A stretch of 64,000 nucleotides of DNA from Rhodococcus opacus (GTDB taxonomy: Bacteria; Actinomycetota; Actinomycetes; Mycobacteriales; Mycobacteriaceae), in the NCBI RefSeq assembly GCF_012396235.1, contig NZ_JAAXPA010000001.1:124001-188000 (forward strand), in the 5' to 3' direction. A program made the position numbers and the translations under genes. Below are positions 43,455-51,513 of the stretch, one piece after another. The notes under the pieces were generated by a model, which ran no database searches, had not been told where the DNA came from, and was given only the letters and a program-made list of their open reading frames with translations. Position 1 is the stretch's first letter. Each line of letters opens with the position of its first letter.

Positions 43455-46318
43455 GGTCGCTCCTCCGCATCGGGCGATCGAAAGGCGCGTCGGCGGGGTT
43501 TGACCGGGCGCATCATGAACTCTGGACGGCGCAGCCCGGACCGGCTCGGTCCGGGACGGGTGTTGTCCATCCAGGCGCGGTACACCTCACGGGACCGCTG
43601 GGTGTCCACCACCACATCGCCGTACCGGTCGTCCACGTGGGCTCTCTCGACGCGCACCTTCTGGTGCCAGCAGTGCATGCCCGAGACCGGGTCGGGATGC
43701 ACGGCGAATGCGAGGTTCTGGTGCACGCCGGGGTCGTCCCAGTAGATCCGGTCGCTGTCCGGGTCGTCACTGTGGAACGGCTTCACCCCTTCCTTGTAGC
43801 GCAGCCTCCACACCCCGTTGCCGTCGTTGCCGAGGTCGACCAGGCCCATCACCCACCGGGATCCCGCGTTCTCGGACGTGCGCCACCGGCCCATGTGGTG
43901 GGAGAGCCCCATGACGCCGGGGCGGATCGCCTCGGTGGACCAGACGCGGGCCACGAAGTAGCCGATCTCGGTGTTGACCCGGACCAGATCGCCCGTGCCG
44001 ACCCCGAAGCGCCCGGCGTCCACGCTGTTCATCCACAGGGGATGGGTGTTGCTGATCTCGTTGAGGTACTTGGCATTACCTGATCGCGTGTGGACCAGGG
44101 TCGGGAGCCGGAAGGTCGGCATCAGCACAATCTCGTTGTTGGCCTGGTCGATCGAGCGGTAGCTGACGTGGGACTCGATGTAGCCGGGTGTGGCGTACTC
44201 CTCCCACCCGAAGTCGACCATGGTGTCGCTGAACAGCTCGAGTTTGCGCGACGGCGTGAGCCAGCCGGCGGTCCTGCTGCCGTCCGCGTGGACGACTCCC
44301 ACCGCACCCGCCTCCCCGACCAGCGGCGGGGTCGAATCGAGGGTGACGGGTTTGCGGAGCACACCGTTGCCGTCCGGGGTCGCCCCTTCGGTTTCGGCGT
44401 CCGACAGTGGCCGCTCGTCGAGTCGATAGGCATCCTTGGCGACCTCGAACACGCCGTACTTTCGCATGTATTGCAAGGGGGTCAGCCCCTGGTCGGCGGC
44501 AGCTTGTGGCAGGCCGGGCACGCTGTTTTCGAAGACCCAGCGGTAGTACTCGTCGACGGTGACCTTCTCGCCCGGCCGGTACGGCGACTCGAAGTACTTC
44601 CGGATGCCGAGGCTGCCGTCGGGGTCGATGCGCCAGGACAGCTCGAACCAGAATTCGTTCTCCTCCCACACCTCCCCCGGGTTGGATTCACGGGAGTCGG
44701 ACACGAGCCGGCCCATCTTCTCCATGGCCACCCGGGTGACCGGCTGGCGGAATCCGAGCCACTTGCCGGCGTACTGCTCGTAGGACTGGGTGTCGTGCCG
44801 TTCGGTGCTGTGCCCCATCGGCAGGACGTAGTCCGCGAACGTCGCCGTCTCCGACCACGTCGGGGTGAGTGCAACGTGGCAGCCGACGAGCTGTTCGTCG
44901 GTCAGGGCCTTCAGCCAGCTGAAGCCGTCGGGGTTGGTCCACACCGGGTTGTAGACGCGGGAGAAGTACATCGACAGCTTCCCGCGGCCGTCCTCGAGCA
45001 GGTGAGGCAGCAGGATCGACATCTCGTTGGTCGACAGTGGGAACTCCGCCGGCCAGATCATCTCGTTCCACGACTGGTGTCCCTCGGGGACGTTGGGGCC
45101 GTGGGCGATGATCTTGTCCCAGCCGTTGGGGCTGGTGCCGCCCTTGGTGCCGACGCTGCCGGTGAGCACGTTGAGGAAGAACAGGGCCCGCGACACCTGC
45201 CACCCGCCGAGGTTGCCGGACGCCGCGGCGCGCCAGACGTGTGCCGACAGTGCTGTACCGGCGGTGGCGACGATCCGGGCTAGCTCGGCAATCTGCTCCT
45301 CGGGCACCTGCGCCTCCTGCGCCGCGTAGGCGAAGGTGTATCCGGCGTAGTCCTCGGTCAACGCGCGGATGAACTGGTCGAAGTCGTCGGCAGGGTGCTC
45401 GGGGTGGCGGCGTGTCATGTACGTCGACCAGTTCACCCAGCGGCGGATGAATGCCCGGTCGATCTGACCGGTTCGGAGCAGGTACGCCGCGACGGCCAGC
45501 AGGATCGCGGCTTCGCTTCCTGGCCACGGGGCAATCCAGAGGTCGGCGTGGGAGGCCGTGTTCGACAGCCGCGGATCGAGCACGACGACCGTGGCTCCGC
45601 CCTCGATCTTGCCCTCCATGATCCGTTGCGCGTGCGGGTTGAAGTAGTGCCCGGCCTCGAGATGACTCGAAATCAGCAGGATCACCTTCGCGTTCGCATA
45701 GTCCGGCGAGGGCCGGTCGTAGCCGCCCCAGAGCGAGTAGCCGAGCCGCGCGCCGGCGGAACAGATGTTCGTGTGGCTGTTGTGCCCGTCTACGCCCCAC
45801 GCCAGCAGGAACCGTTCGGCGAAGCCGTCCTCGCCGGGCCGCCCGACGTGGTACATGACCTCGTCCCGGCGGTCCTCGACGATGGCGGCCCGGATCCGGG
45901 CCGCGATGTCGTCGAGCGCGTCGTCCCAGCTGACCCGATCCCACCGGCCGCTGCCGCGCGTGCCGACGCGCTTGAGCGGGTGCAGGATCCGCTCGGGGTC
46001 GTTGACCTGGTTGATCGTCGCGGGACCCTTGGCGCAGTTGCGCCCTCGCGAGCCCGGGTGGGCGGGGTTGCCCTCCACCCTCTTGATGGACATGTCGGAC
46101 TTGTCCACGTAGGCGAGCAGTCCGCAGGCCGACTCGCAGTTGAAGCACGTGGTGGGCACCAGCATGTACTCGTGTGGCACCTTGCGCGGGTGCGCCTTGG
46201 CGTCGTATTCGACGTGGTGGTCCCAGTTCTCGACCGGCGGGAAGTTCCGCAGCCGTTCGTGCGTGCGTTCGCCCGGCATCGCCGGCGAGGCCGGTGTGCG
46301 GTCCGTCTCGGCAGTCAT
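43451..46318 (-). CDS. Molybdopterin oxidoreductase catalytic subunit (SoeA/PsrA/PhsA-like)
   Basis: The protein has 955 residues from the ATG at 46318. An N-terminal 4Fe-4S site is Cys58, Cys61, Cys65 and Cys95. Cys186 (HTNICSAGARLGY) is the probable Mo ligand. Bis-MGD binding segments follow, and the C-terminal domain has 'PLWMNSVDAGRFGVGTGDLVRVNT'. There is no Tat signal, so the enzyme should be cytoplasmic, as in SoeABC sulfite dehydrogenase; periplasmic PsrA/PhsA have one. Upstream genes encode its electron-transfer partner, TusA and DsrE2. Oxidation of sulfite or reduction of polysulfide/thiosulfate are both possible. Confidence 0.85.
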   Translation of the reverse strand: MTAETDRTPASPAMPGERTHERLRNFPPVENWDHHVEYDAKAHPRKVPHEYMLVPTTCFNCESACGLLAYVDKSDMSIKRVEGNPAHPGSRGRNCAKGPATINQVNDPERILHPLKRVGTRGSGRWDRVSWDDALDDIAARIRAAIVEDRRDEVMYHVGRPGEDGFAERFLLAWGVDGHNSHTNICSAGARLGYSLWGGYDRPSPDYANAKVILLISSHLEAGHYFNPHAQRIMEGKIEGGATVVVLDPRLSNTASHADLWIAPWPGSEAAILLAVAAYLLRTGQIDRAFIRRWVNWSTYMTRRHPEHPADDFDQFIRALTEDYAGYTFAYAAQEAQVPEEQIAELARIVATAGTALSAHVWRAAASGNLGGWQVSRALFFLNVLTGSVGTKGGTSPNGWDKIIAHGPNVPEGHQSWNEMIWPAEFPLSTNEMSILLPHLLEDGRGKLSMYFSRVYNPVWTNPDGFSWLKALTDEQLVGCHVALTPTWSETATFADYVLPMGHSTERHDTQSYEQYAGKWLGFRQPVTRVAMEKMGRLVSDSRESNPGEVWEENEFWFELSWRIDPDGSLGIRKYFESPYRPGEKVTVDEYYRWVFENSVPGLPQAAADQGLTPLQYMRKYGVFEVAKDAYRLDERPLSDAETEGATPDGNGVLRKPVTLDSTPPLVGEAGAVGVVHADGSRTAGWLTPSRKLELFSDTMVDFGWEEYATPGYIESHVSYRSIDQANNEIVLMPTFRLPTLVHTRSGNAKYLNEISNTHPLWMNSVDAGRFGVGTGDLVRVNTEIGYFVARVWSTEAIRPGVMGLSHHMGRWRTSENAGSRWVMGLVDLGNDGNGVWRLRYKEGVKPFHSDDPDSDRIYWDDPGVHQNLAFAVHPDPVSGMHCWHQKVRVERAHVDDRYGDVVVDTQRSREVYRAWMDNTRPGPSRSGLRRPEFMMRPVKPRRRAFRSPDAEERP

Positions 46319-46346
46319 GGCTGGTCCCTTCGGCGTGGTCGTTCGT

Positions 46347-47867
46347 TCACGAGAGCGGCGGGTCCTGGCCCGCCCGGACGAAGGCCGTCTCGTAGTCGAG
46401 GAGAGCGACCTGGGCCAGCAGGCCCGCCAGGACGAGGAGCACGGCACTGCCGGACCCGGTCCACGCGGGCGCGGCCAGCGCGGCCGCCAGCACCGCCGGG
46501 GCGATGGCTCCCAGCCAGAACAGTCGCGCGTAGCGGCCGTGCGTGATGATGTGCGCGGCCACGGACGCCTGGCGGCTGGCGTGCCTGCTGGAGTACTCGA
46601 TGCCCAGCATCATCAGGTGCAGGCCCGTCGAGAGCACGAACGCGCGCGTGAGGAAAGCGATTGCACCACTGGAGAGGTCCTCGAACGGTGCCATGACGAG
46701 GAGGGCCCCGGAGCCGACCATTCCAGCCTGCACGAGCAGGTGCCAGAACAGCAGCGGCGACTGCCACAGGTCGCGGCCCTCGGCCTGCCCGAAGAGGAAG
46801 CCGGTGTAGCCGGCGACGAGCGCGCCGAACGGGATGGCGAGCCAGGCCAGCACGGTCTGGGCCCAGCCGATCTCGAGGAGGGCGGCGAGGATCCACAGGA
46901 CCGCGCCGCCGGCGAAGGCGGCCAGGGCGTAGGCGCCCCAGACGAGCCATGAGGTCCAGTTGGACTCGAGGAAGATGTAGAGGAACCGCTCGGGACGCTT
47001 GAGGTCCCAGATCAGCAGGGCCCCGGTGGCGGCGGCGCCGAGCAGGGCGACGGCGGGGGCGCCGTAAGCGCCGAGCCAGCCCAGGTCGACGCCGAGGATG
47101 TGGGCCAGCCCGGCGATGGCCAGCGCGCCGGCGGCCACGGCCTTGGTCCACAGGTAGGTCGTCACCCGCCACCCCCACGGCCGGGGGTGCGCGGTGTTCA
47201 GCGTGGTGCGCGCCCGGGTGGTGGGGTCGCCGGGCAGATCGGCGGCGGTCGCGAGGCGCTGCGCGTCCGGTTTCGCCCACAGGTAGGTGTCGGCGACCGG
47301 TGCGGCCAGCGGGTCGAGGACAGCGTGGTCGGCGCCGAGGTAGAAGACGTTGGGCCCGGTGTTCTGCTCCGGGGAGCGCACCGTGGTCTCGTGGGTACCG
47401 ATCAAGCGGGCGATGCCGCTCGTCGGGTCGTCGAGGTCGCCGACCCAGATCGAGTGAGTGGGGCAGACCACCACGCAGGCGGGCTCCATGTCGTTGTCGA
47501 TCCGATGCGCGCACAGGTTGCATTTGGCTGCGGTGTGGGTGTTGTCGTCGATGTAGAGGGCGTCGTAGGGGCAGGCCTGCATGCAGCTCTTGCAGCCGAT
47601 GCAGCGCTCGTTGTCGAAGTCGACGATGCCGTCGTCGCGCTTGAACAGTGCCTGAGTGGGGCAGATCTTCACGCACGGGGCGTCGGTGCAGTGGTTGCAG
47701 CGCATCACCCCGAAGGAGCGGGTGGTGTCCGGGAACTCGCCGGTGTCGACGTACTTCACCCAGGTGCGGAACTGCCCGACCGGCACCTCGTGCTCGGTCT
47801 TACACGCCACCGTGCACGCGTGACAGCCGATGCAGGTGCGTTGGTCGATGGCGAAGCCGTAGCGCAC
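46347..47867 (-). CDS. Fused 4x[4Fe-4S] ferredoxin subunit and NrfD-type membrane subunit
   Basis: The protein has 506 residues (GTG at 47867; a GTG at 47876 overlapping the tusA stop is an alternative). Residues 1-185 hold sixteen Cys in four groups: CIGCHACTVAC, CNHCTDAPCVKIC, CIGCKSCMQAC and CNLC...CVVVC. Residues about 235-500 form eight or nine membrane helices of the NrfD/PsrC quinone-reacting type (WSPLLFWHLL-like loop, 'FLESNWTSWLVWGAYAL'). In SoeABC and PsrABC these are separate B and C subunits. The fusion ties quinone chemistry directly to the Mo enzyme encoded downstream. Confidence 0.88.
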   Translation of the reverse strand: MRYGFAIDQRTCIGCHACTVACKTEHEVPVGQFRTWVKYVDTGEFPDTTRSFGVMRCNHCTDAPCVKICPTQALFKRDDGIVDFDNERCIGCKSCMQACPYDALYIDDNTHTAAKCNLCAHRIDNDMEPACVVVCPTHSIWVGDLDDPTSGIARLIGTHETTVRSPEQNTGPNVFYLGADHAVLDPLAAPVADTYLWAKPDAQRLATAADLPGDPTTRARTTLNTAHPRPWGWRVTTYLWTKAVAAGALAIAGLAHILGVDLGWLGAYGAPAVALLGAAATGALLIWDLKRPERFLYIFLESNWTSWLVWGAYALAAFAGGAVLWILAALLEIGWAQTVLAWLAIPFGALVAGYTGFLFGQAEGRDLWQSPLLFWHLLVQAGMVGSGALLVMAPFEDLSSGAIAFLTRAFVLSTGLHLMMLGIEYSSRHASRQASVAAHIITHGRYARLFWLGAIAPAVLAAALAAPAWTGSGSAVLLVLAGLLAQVALLDYETAFVRAGQDPPLS

Positions 47868-47872
47868 CGACC

Positions 47873-48106
47873 TCACTTCTTCCGGATGATGTAGCGGTAG
47901 ACGCCGTCCTCGCTGGTGCGCTCCAGCAGTTCGTTCCCGGTGTCCTTCGCCCACGACGGGATGTCGGTCCTCGACCCACCGTCGGTGGCCTCGACGAGCA
48001 AGATCTGCCCGGACTCGAGTTTCCGGGCCGCACGCGAGGCGAGGAGCACCGGCATCGGGCACTTCTGGCCCTTGGCGTCGATGGTGACGTCGATCTGATA
48101 ATTCAC
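47873..48106 (-). CDS. TusA-family sulfur carrier protein
   Basis: This 77-residue protein has the CPMP motif, with Cys16 (KGQKCPMPV), the sulfur-carrying site of TusA. The fold is completed by 'ARKLESGQILLVEATDGGSRTDIPSWAKDTGNELL'. TusA relays persulfide sulfur between rhodaneses, DsrE-type proteins and final acceptors in tRNA modification, Moco synthesis and sulfur oxidation. Its place between dsrE2 and the FeS-NrfD gene points to dissimilatory sulfur use. The stop overlaps the longer start of the next gene (GTGA). Confidence 0.92.
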   Translation of the reverse strand: MNYQIDVTIDAKGQKCPMPVLLASRAARKLESGQILLVEATDGGSRTDIPSWAKDTGNELLERTSEDGVYRYIIRKK

Positions 48107-48130
48107 GGCGGGCTCCCTGAATGCGGCGGG

Positions 48131-48640
48131 TCAGATGAAGAGGTTGATCTGGGACTTGCTCATCGCGGACAGCGCGGTGGCGGCACCGACGGGCTCGCCG
48201 ACACCGTCGATGAGCTGGTCGCGGCGCAGGCCGAGCAACTCCATGCTCATCTCGCACGGCCACAGGTTCACGCCCAGCTCGGTGCACATCTGCACCAGGT
48301 CCGTCGGAAGGGCCACATTCTGGCCCCGCGCCAGCTTCTTCAACATCCATGGACCGGCGCCGGCCATGTGAAGTTTGGACAGCTTCATGTGGCTCATCCC
48401 CGGCCGGTTCATCCCTGCCAGTGCCTTGGTCATCGCGTTGGTGCCGGTGATCCTGACGTCGTCACGCACCAGCGGGAAGAGCCCCCAGAACGTGAAGAAA
48501 ATCGTGGTGGACATGCCGTACGCGGCACCGGTCGACCCCAGGATCAGCGTCGGCCACATCTTGTCCAGGTCACCACTCCAGGCCACGATCGTCATGCTCT
48601 CCGGGATGACATCGTCATCGTGCTGCGGGCTGTCGGACAT
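48131..48640 (-). CDS. DsrE2-like (DsrE/F/H superfamily) sulfurtransferase
   Basis: This 169-residue protein has 'MTIVAWSGDLDKMWPTLILGSTGAAYGMSTTIFFTFWGL', a membrane-like stretch typical of DsrE2. The conserved Cys pair is Cys119 and Cys129 (LVQMCTELGVNLWPCEMS). DsrE2 proteins bind sulfane sulfur and pass it to TusA in sulfur oxidisers with the sHdr or Dsr pathway. It is the first gene of the minus-strand operon, divergent from the rhodanese-dioxygenase gene at 48817. Confidence 0.9.
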   Translation of the reverse strand: MSDSPQHDDDVIPESMTIVAWSGDLDKMWPTLILGSTGAAYGMSTTIFFTFWGLFPLVRDDVRITGTNAMTKALAGMNRPGMSHMKLSKLHMAGAGPWMLKKLARGQNVALPTDLVQMCTELGVNLWPCEMSMELLGLRRDQLIDGVGEPVGAATALSAMSKSQINLFI

Positions 48641-48730
48641 GCGCCGGCCCCTTTCTCGGCTGGCTGCCCAGGAGACCTCGTGAGGGCCTTCGCGCAGACA
48701 TTGCTAACTGTGATCCAAAACACTACATTC

Positions 48731-48744
48731 GTATATGCGCATAC
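48731..48744. promoter_or_regulatory. Palindrome in the divergent dsrE2 / rhodanese-dioxygenase promoter
   Basis: GTATATGCGCATAC contains the perfect palindrome TATGCGCATA (48734-48743). It differs from the ATACCCC/GGGGTAT sites and resembles ArsR-family operators, so one of the two ArsR proteins in the window is a candidate binder. Confidence 0.5.
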
Positions 48745-48816
48745 TGCAAGATGCCTCTTCGCGTCGTATCGAATACGTGGAAGACCACCCGACATCCGTG
48801 CACCTTGGGAGGACAC

Positions 48817-49962
48817 GTGGCTGACACCATCACCTCGACGGAACTGTTTCGCGAGATCCAGGCCGGCACCGTCACCGAGATCCTCGACGTCCGCAGCACC
48901 GACGACTTCCGGGCCGGCAAGGTGGAAGGCCCGCGGCCCGTCCCCACCCGCCACGTCCCGGTGTACCGGGTGATGGAGGAACTCGAGGAGCAGGCCGCCG
49001 CCACCCGCGAGGGTGCGGTGATCGTCTGCGGGCAGGGAAACGGCTCCGAACTGGTCGCCGAAGAGTTCGAGGCCCTCGGAGTGCGCACCCGCTCCCTGGC
49101 GGGCGGAACCGACGCCTGGAACCGGCTTCTCGTCCCCGTCGAGATCACCGGATTGCCCGGGGACGTGCGGGTGTGGCAGTTCCAGCGACCCGCGAAGGCG
49201 TGCCTGTCCTACCTCGTCGGAGTTCCCGGCGGCAACGCCGTCATCGTCGACCCCACCCGGTCTCCCGACGCTTACCTGGAGCTCGCACAGGTTCACGACA
49301 TGGCCGTCACACACGTCGTGGACACCCACGTCCATGCCGACCACATCAGCGGTGGCCCCGCCGTGGCCGCCCGGCTCGGCGCCGAGTACCACCTGCCGCC
49401 GGAGGACGCCGGTGGCATCGTTCCGTTTCCCAACCGGCCCCTGAAAGACGGCGACCAGCTCGACCTCGGCTCCGCCGTGGTCCGCGCCATGACGATGCAC
49501 CTGCCGGGACATACCCCCGGCACCACCGCGCTGTTGGTCAGCGAGACGGTTCTGCTCGTGGGGGACACCGTCTTCGTTCGCGGGCTCGGACGGCCCGACC
49601 TGACCGGCCAGGCCGACGAACTCGCCCGCGATCTCTTCCGCAGCGTGCACGAGCGACTTCGACCTCTCGATCCACGCACGATCATTGCCCCGGCGCACTG
49701 GTCCACCAGCGAAGAGATCAACGCCGACGGGCTCGTCACCACCACCCTCGAAGAGGTCTTCACCGCCACCTTGCTCAACGAGCGGGCCATCGAACGGTTC
49801 GTCGAGCAGATCGTCAGTTCCCTACCCGCAGCGCCGCAGGCCTACGACACGATCCGCCGCGTGAACGCCGGACAGATCACCCCAGGGGACGACGAGATCG
49901 AGGTCCTCGACGTCGGACGCAATCAGTGCGCGGCATCCACCTCACTGACGGCGACATCGTGA
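48817..49962 (+). CDS. Rhodanese-persulfide dioxygenase fusion (rhodanese first)
   Basis: The protein has 381 residues from GTG at 48817 (TGGGAGGAC upstream). An N-terminal rhodanese domain (residues 5-108) has Cys71 in IVCGQGNGSE. A metallo-beta-lactamase domain follows from about 118, with THVHADHISG at 170-179 and 'HLPGHTPGTTALLV'. The order is the reverse of CstB-type proteins and resembles BLH/SseA-PDO fusions. It can couple transsulfuration to oxygen-dependent persulfide oxidation. The stop overlaps the next gene start (GTGA). Confidence 0.9.
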   Translation: MADTITSTELFREIQAGTVTEILDVRSTDDFRAGKVEGPRPVPTRHVPVYRVMEELEEQAAATREGAVIVCGQGNGSELVAEEFEALGVRTRSLAGGTDAWNRLLVPVEITGLPGDVRVWQFQRPAKACLSYLVGVPGGNAVIVDPTRSPDAYLELAQVHDMAVTHVVDTHVHADHISGGPAVAARLGAEYHLPPEDAGGIVPFPNRPLKDGDQLDLGSAVVRAMTMHLPGHTPGTTALLVSETVLLVGDTVFVRGLGRPDLTGQADELARDLFRSVHERLRPLDPRTIIAPAHWSTSEEINADGLVTTTLEEVFTATLLNERAIERFVEQIVSSLPAAPQAYDTIRRVNAGQITPGDDEIEVLDVGRNQCAASTSLTATS

Positions 49963-50348
49963 CCAGCTCTCCCCGCCGGCCGGCACGCCCCGGGAAAACC
50001 CCACTGCACGAGGTCGGCGAGCATCCCGACTACCGGTTCACCCTCGCCAACGAACGCACCTTCCTGGCCTGGGTCCGCACCGCACTGGCCCTGATGGCAG
50101 CCGGGGTCGCCGTCGTCCAGTTCGTCCCCGGCCCCACGGCGATCCGCCACGGACTGGGCTTCGTGCTGATCAGCCTCGGCGGCGCGCTCAGCGCCGTGTC
50201 CTACACCCACTGGGAACGCAACGAACGCGCCATGCGGCTCGGCGAACAGCTGCCCTACTCGCCGATGCCGAGGCTGGTGGCCGCGATGCTCGCACTGGGA
50301 GCCCTGGCGGCGCTGGTGCTGACCGTAGTCGACCTGGTCGAGACCTGA
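49959..50348 (+). CDS. DUF202 membrane protein (YidH-like), first of a pair
   Basis: This 129-residue protein starts with GTG overlapping the previous stop. The DUF202 signature is 'RFTLANERTFLAWVRTALALMAAGVAV', and the protein has three helices in all (VVQFVPG..., LGFVLISLGGALSAVSY, LVAAMLALGALAALVLTVVDLV). The function of DUF202 proteins is not established. The coupling to a persulfide dioxygenase gene places it in the sulfur block. Confidence 0.88.
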   Translation: MTSSPRRPARPGKTPLHEVGEHPDYRFTLANERTFLAWVRTALALMAAGVAVVQFVPGPTAIRHGLGFVLISLGGALSAVSYTHWERNERAMRLGEQLPYSPMPRLVAAMLALGALAALVLTVVDLVET

Positions 50349-50360
50349 GGGTCGCAGCCG

Positions 50361-50717
50361 ATGCTGACCGGTCGGCTGCTGCCGCATCGTCGCAGGAAGG
50401 AACCGGCCGTCGACGTCGGCCTGCAGGCCGAGCGGACAGCCATGGCATGGCAGCGGACCGCCCTCGGCGTCGGCGGCGTGTCGGCGTTGCTGCTACACCT
50501 CGCCGCAGGCAATCTCCCGGCGGCTGTTCCAGGACTCGCCGGCCTGTCGGCCGCGCTGCTGCTACTCGTGCTGTCGGAACAGCGGTATGTGCGGATCGTG
50601 AACAAGGTGGGAGCCGGTGAGCCGCCGCCAGCCCCCGGCCTCGTACGCCTCATCGCAGCCGGTGCCGTCGTCCTCGCGGTGTCCGCCCTTGCGCTGCTGC
50701 TCCTCACCGACGCCTGA
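50361..50717 (+). CDS. DUF202 membrane protein, second of a pair
   Basis: This 118-residue protein has the conserved 'DVGLQAERTAMAWQRTALGVGGVSALLLHLA' and two more helices. It is shorter than its neighbour; DUF202 genes commonly occur as such tandem pairs, perhaps forming a heteromer. It lies 12 bases after the first DUF202 gene in the same operon. Confidence 0.87.
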   Translation: MLTGRLLPHRRRKEPAVDVGLQAERTAMAWQRTALGVGGVSALLLHLAAGNLPAAVPGLAGLSAALLLLVLSEQRYVRIVNKVGAGEPPPAPGLVRLIAAGAVVLAVSALALLLLTDA

Positions 50718-50776
50718 CCGAGCAGGCACGCGGGCCGCACCTATAATCAGCTTCCGAGGCCCGGTTTGGAGGGGTG

Positions 50777-51112
50777 ATGGACCAAGACATCGCGGCACAA
50801 CTACAAGAACTCCATGCCAGGGTCTGCAAAGCCATTGCCGACCCCAAGCGCCTTCTCATCATCAACGAACTTCGCGACCGTGAACTGAGCGTCGGAGAAC
50901 TCTGCGAGGCAACCGGCATCAGCCAGTCCAACGCCAGCCAGCATCTGACCATCCTGCGTGAGCGCGGCATCGTGACGACGCGCCGCGTCAAGAACAACGT
51001 CTTCTACTCGCTACGCAGCCAAAAGATTGTGCAAGCAGTGGACCTGCTCCGAGAGTTCCTGGCCGAGGATCTGGCCGACCACGCAGCATTGGACGGCGCC
51101 ATCCGCGGCTGA
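50777..51112 (+). CDS. ArsR-family regulator (BigR/SqrR-like candidate)
   Basis: The protein has 111 residues from ATG at 50777 (TTGGAGGGG upstream). The winged helix spans 15-90 with 'ELSVGELCEATGISQSNASQHLTILRERGIVTTRR'. Cys17 and Cys43 are the only Cys; Cys43 matches the first redox Cys of BigR/SqrR persulfide sensors, but their second Cys near 107 is absent. It could use Cys17 instead or be redox-inactive. Genes on both sides belong to the sulfur block. Confidence 0.9.
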   Translation: MDQDIAAQLQELHARVCKAIADPKRLLIINELRDRELSVGELCEATGISQSNASQHLTILRERGIVTTRRVKNNVFYSLRSQKIVQAVDLLREFLAEDLADHAALDGAIRG

Positions 51113-51387
51113 CCCCGCGGGACGTCGGGACAAGCGGCCCAGCCGCACCCGCGCCGCGCCGGTGAGATCGGTGCGCGACCAGGCTGCGCCCCCGGATACA
51201 CGCACACCATCTCCCCCGCCGGCACCTCGGTGAGACCAGGAAGTCACCTCCCCCAGCGGCATCAGCCGCACACCCGGTACATGGGCCCGCACGGACCTGT
51301 GGCCTTCGCGCACGACCACCACCGGCACGCCGGACGCCCATGCCGGACGCAGGCATCGACTTCCTTGTCGTGGCCACTGGCCGATTG
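51113..51387. other. Intergenic region, no supportable gene
   Basis: About 275 bases after the ArsR gene. A minus-strand frame with ASGVPVVVVREGHRSVRAHV looks faintly coding but has no start, family or ribosome site. The rest leads into the CstR-type operator cluster before the next gene. Confidence 0.35.
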
Positions 51388-51423
51388 ATACCCGCGGGGG
51401 CATTTCGCCCAAGAACCTGACAT

Positions 51424-51459
51424 ATACCCCCAGGGGTACTTGCATACCCCATGGGGTAT
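51424..51459. promoter_or_regulatory. Tandem CstR/CsoR-type operators, sites B1 and B2
   Basis: ATACCCCCAGGGGTAC (51424-51439) and the perfect palindrome ATACCCCATGGGGTAT (51444-51459) lie 20 bases apart. A weaker third copy, ATACCCGCGGGGGCAT, is at 51388-51403. The CstB-like gene starts at 51514. Confidence 0.8.
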
Positions 51460-51513
51460 ATGGCAGTCTTGTTGACAAGGAGAAAGATCCTGCCAACTTC
51501 GGAGGAGACCACG

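Noticed and set aside
43451-46318. Formate dehydrogenase or nitrate reductase as identity of the Mo enzyme
   Set aside because: The probable Mo ligand is Cys (not Sec as in many formate dehydrogenases or Asp as in NarG), partners are an NrfD-type subunit and TusA/DsrE2, and there is no Tat signal or FdhE/NarJ gene.
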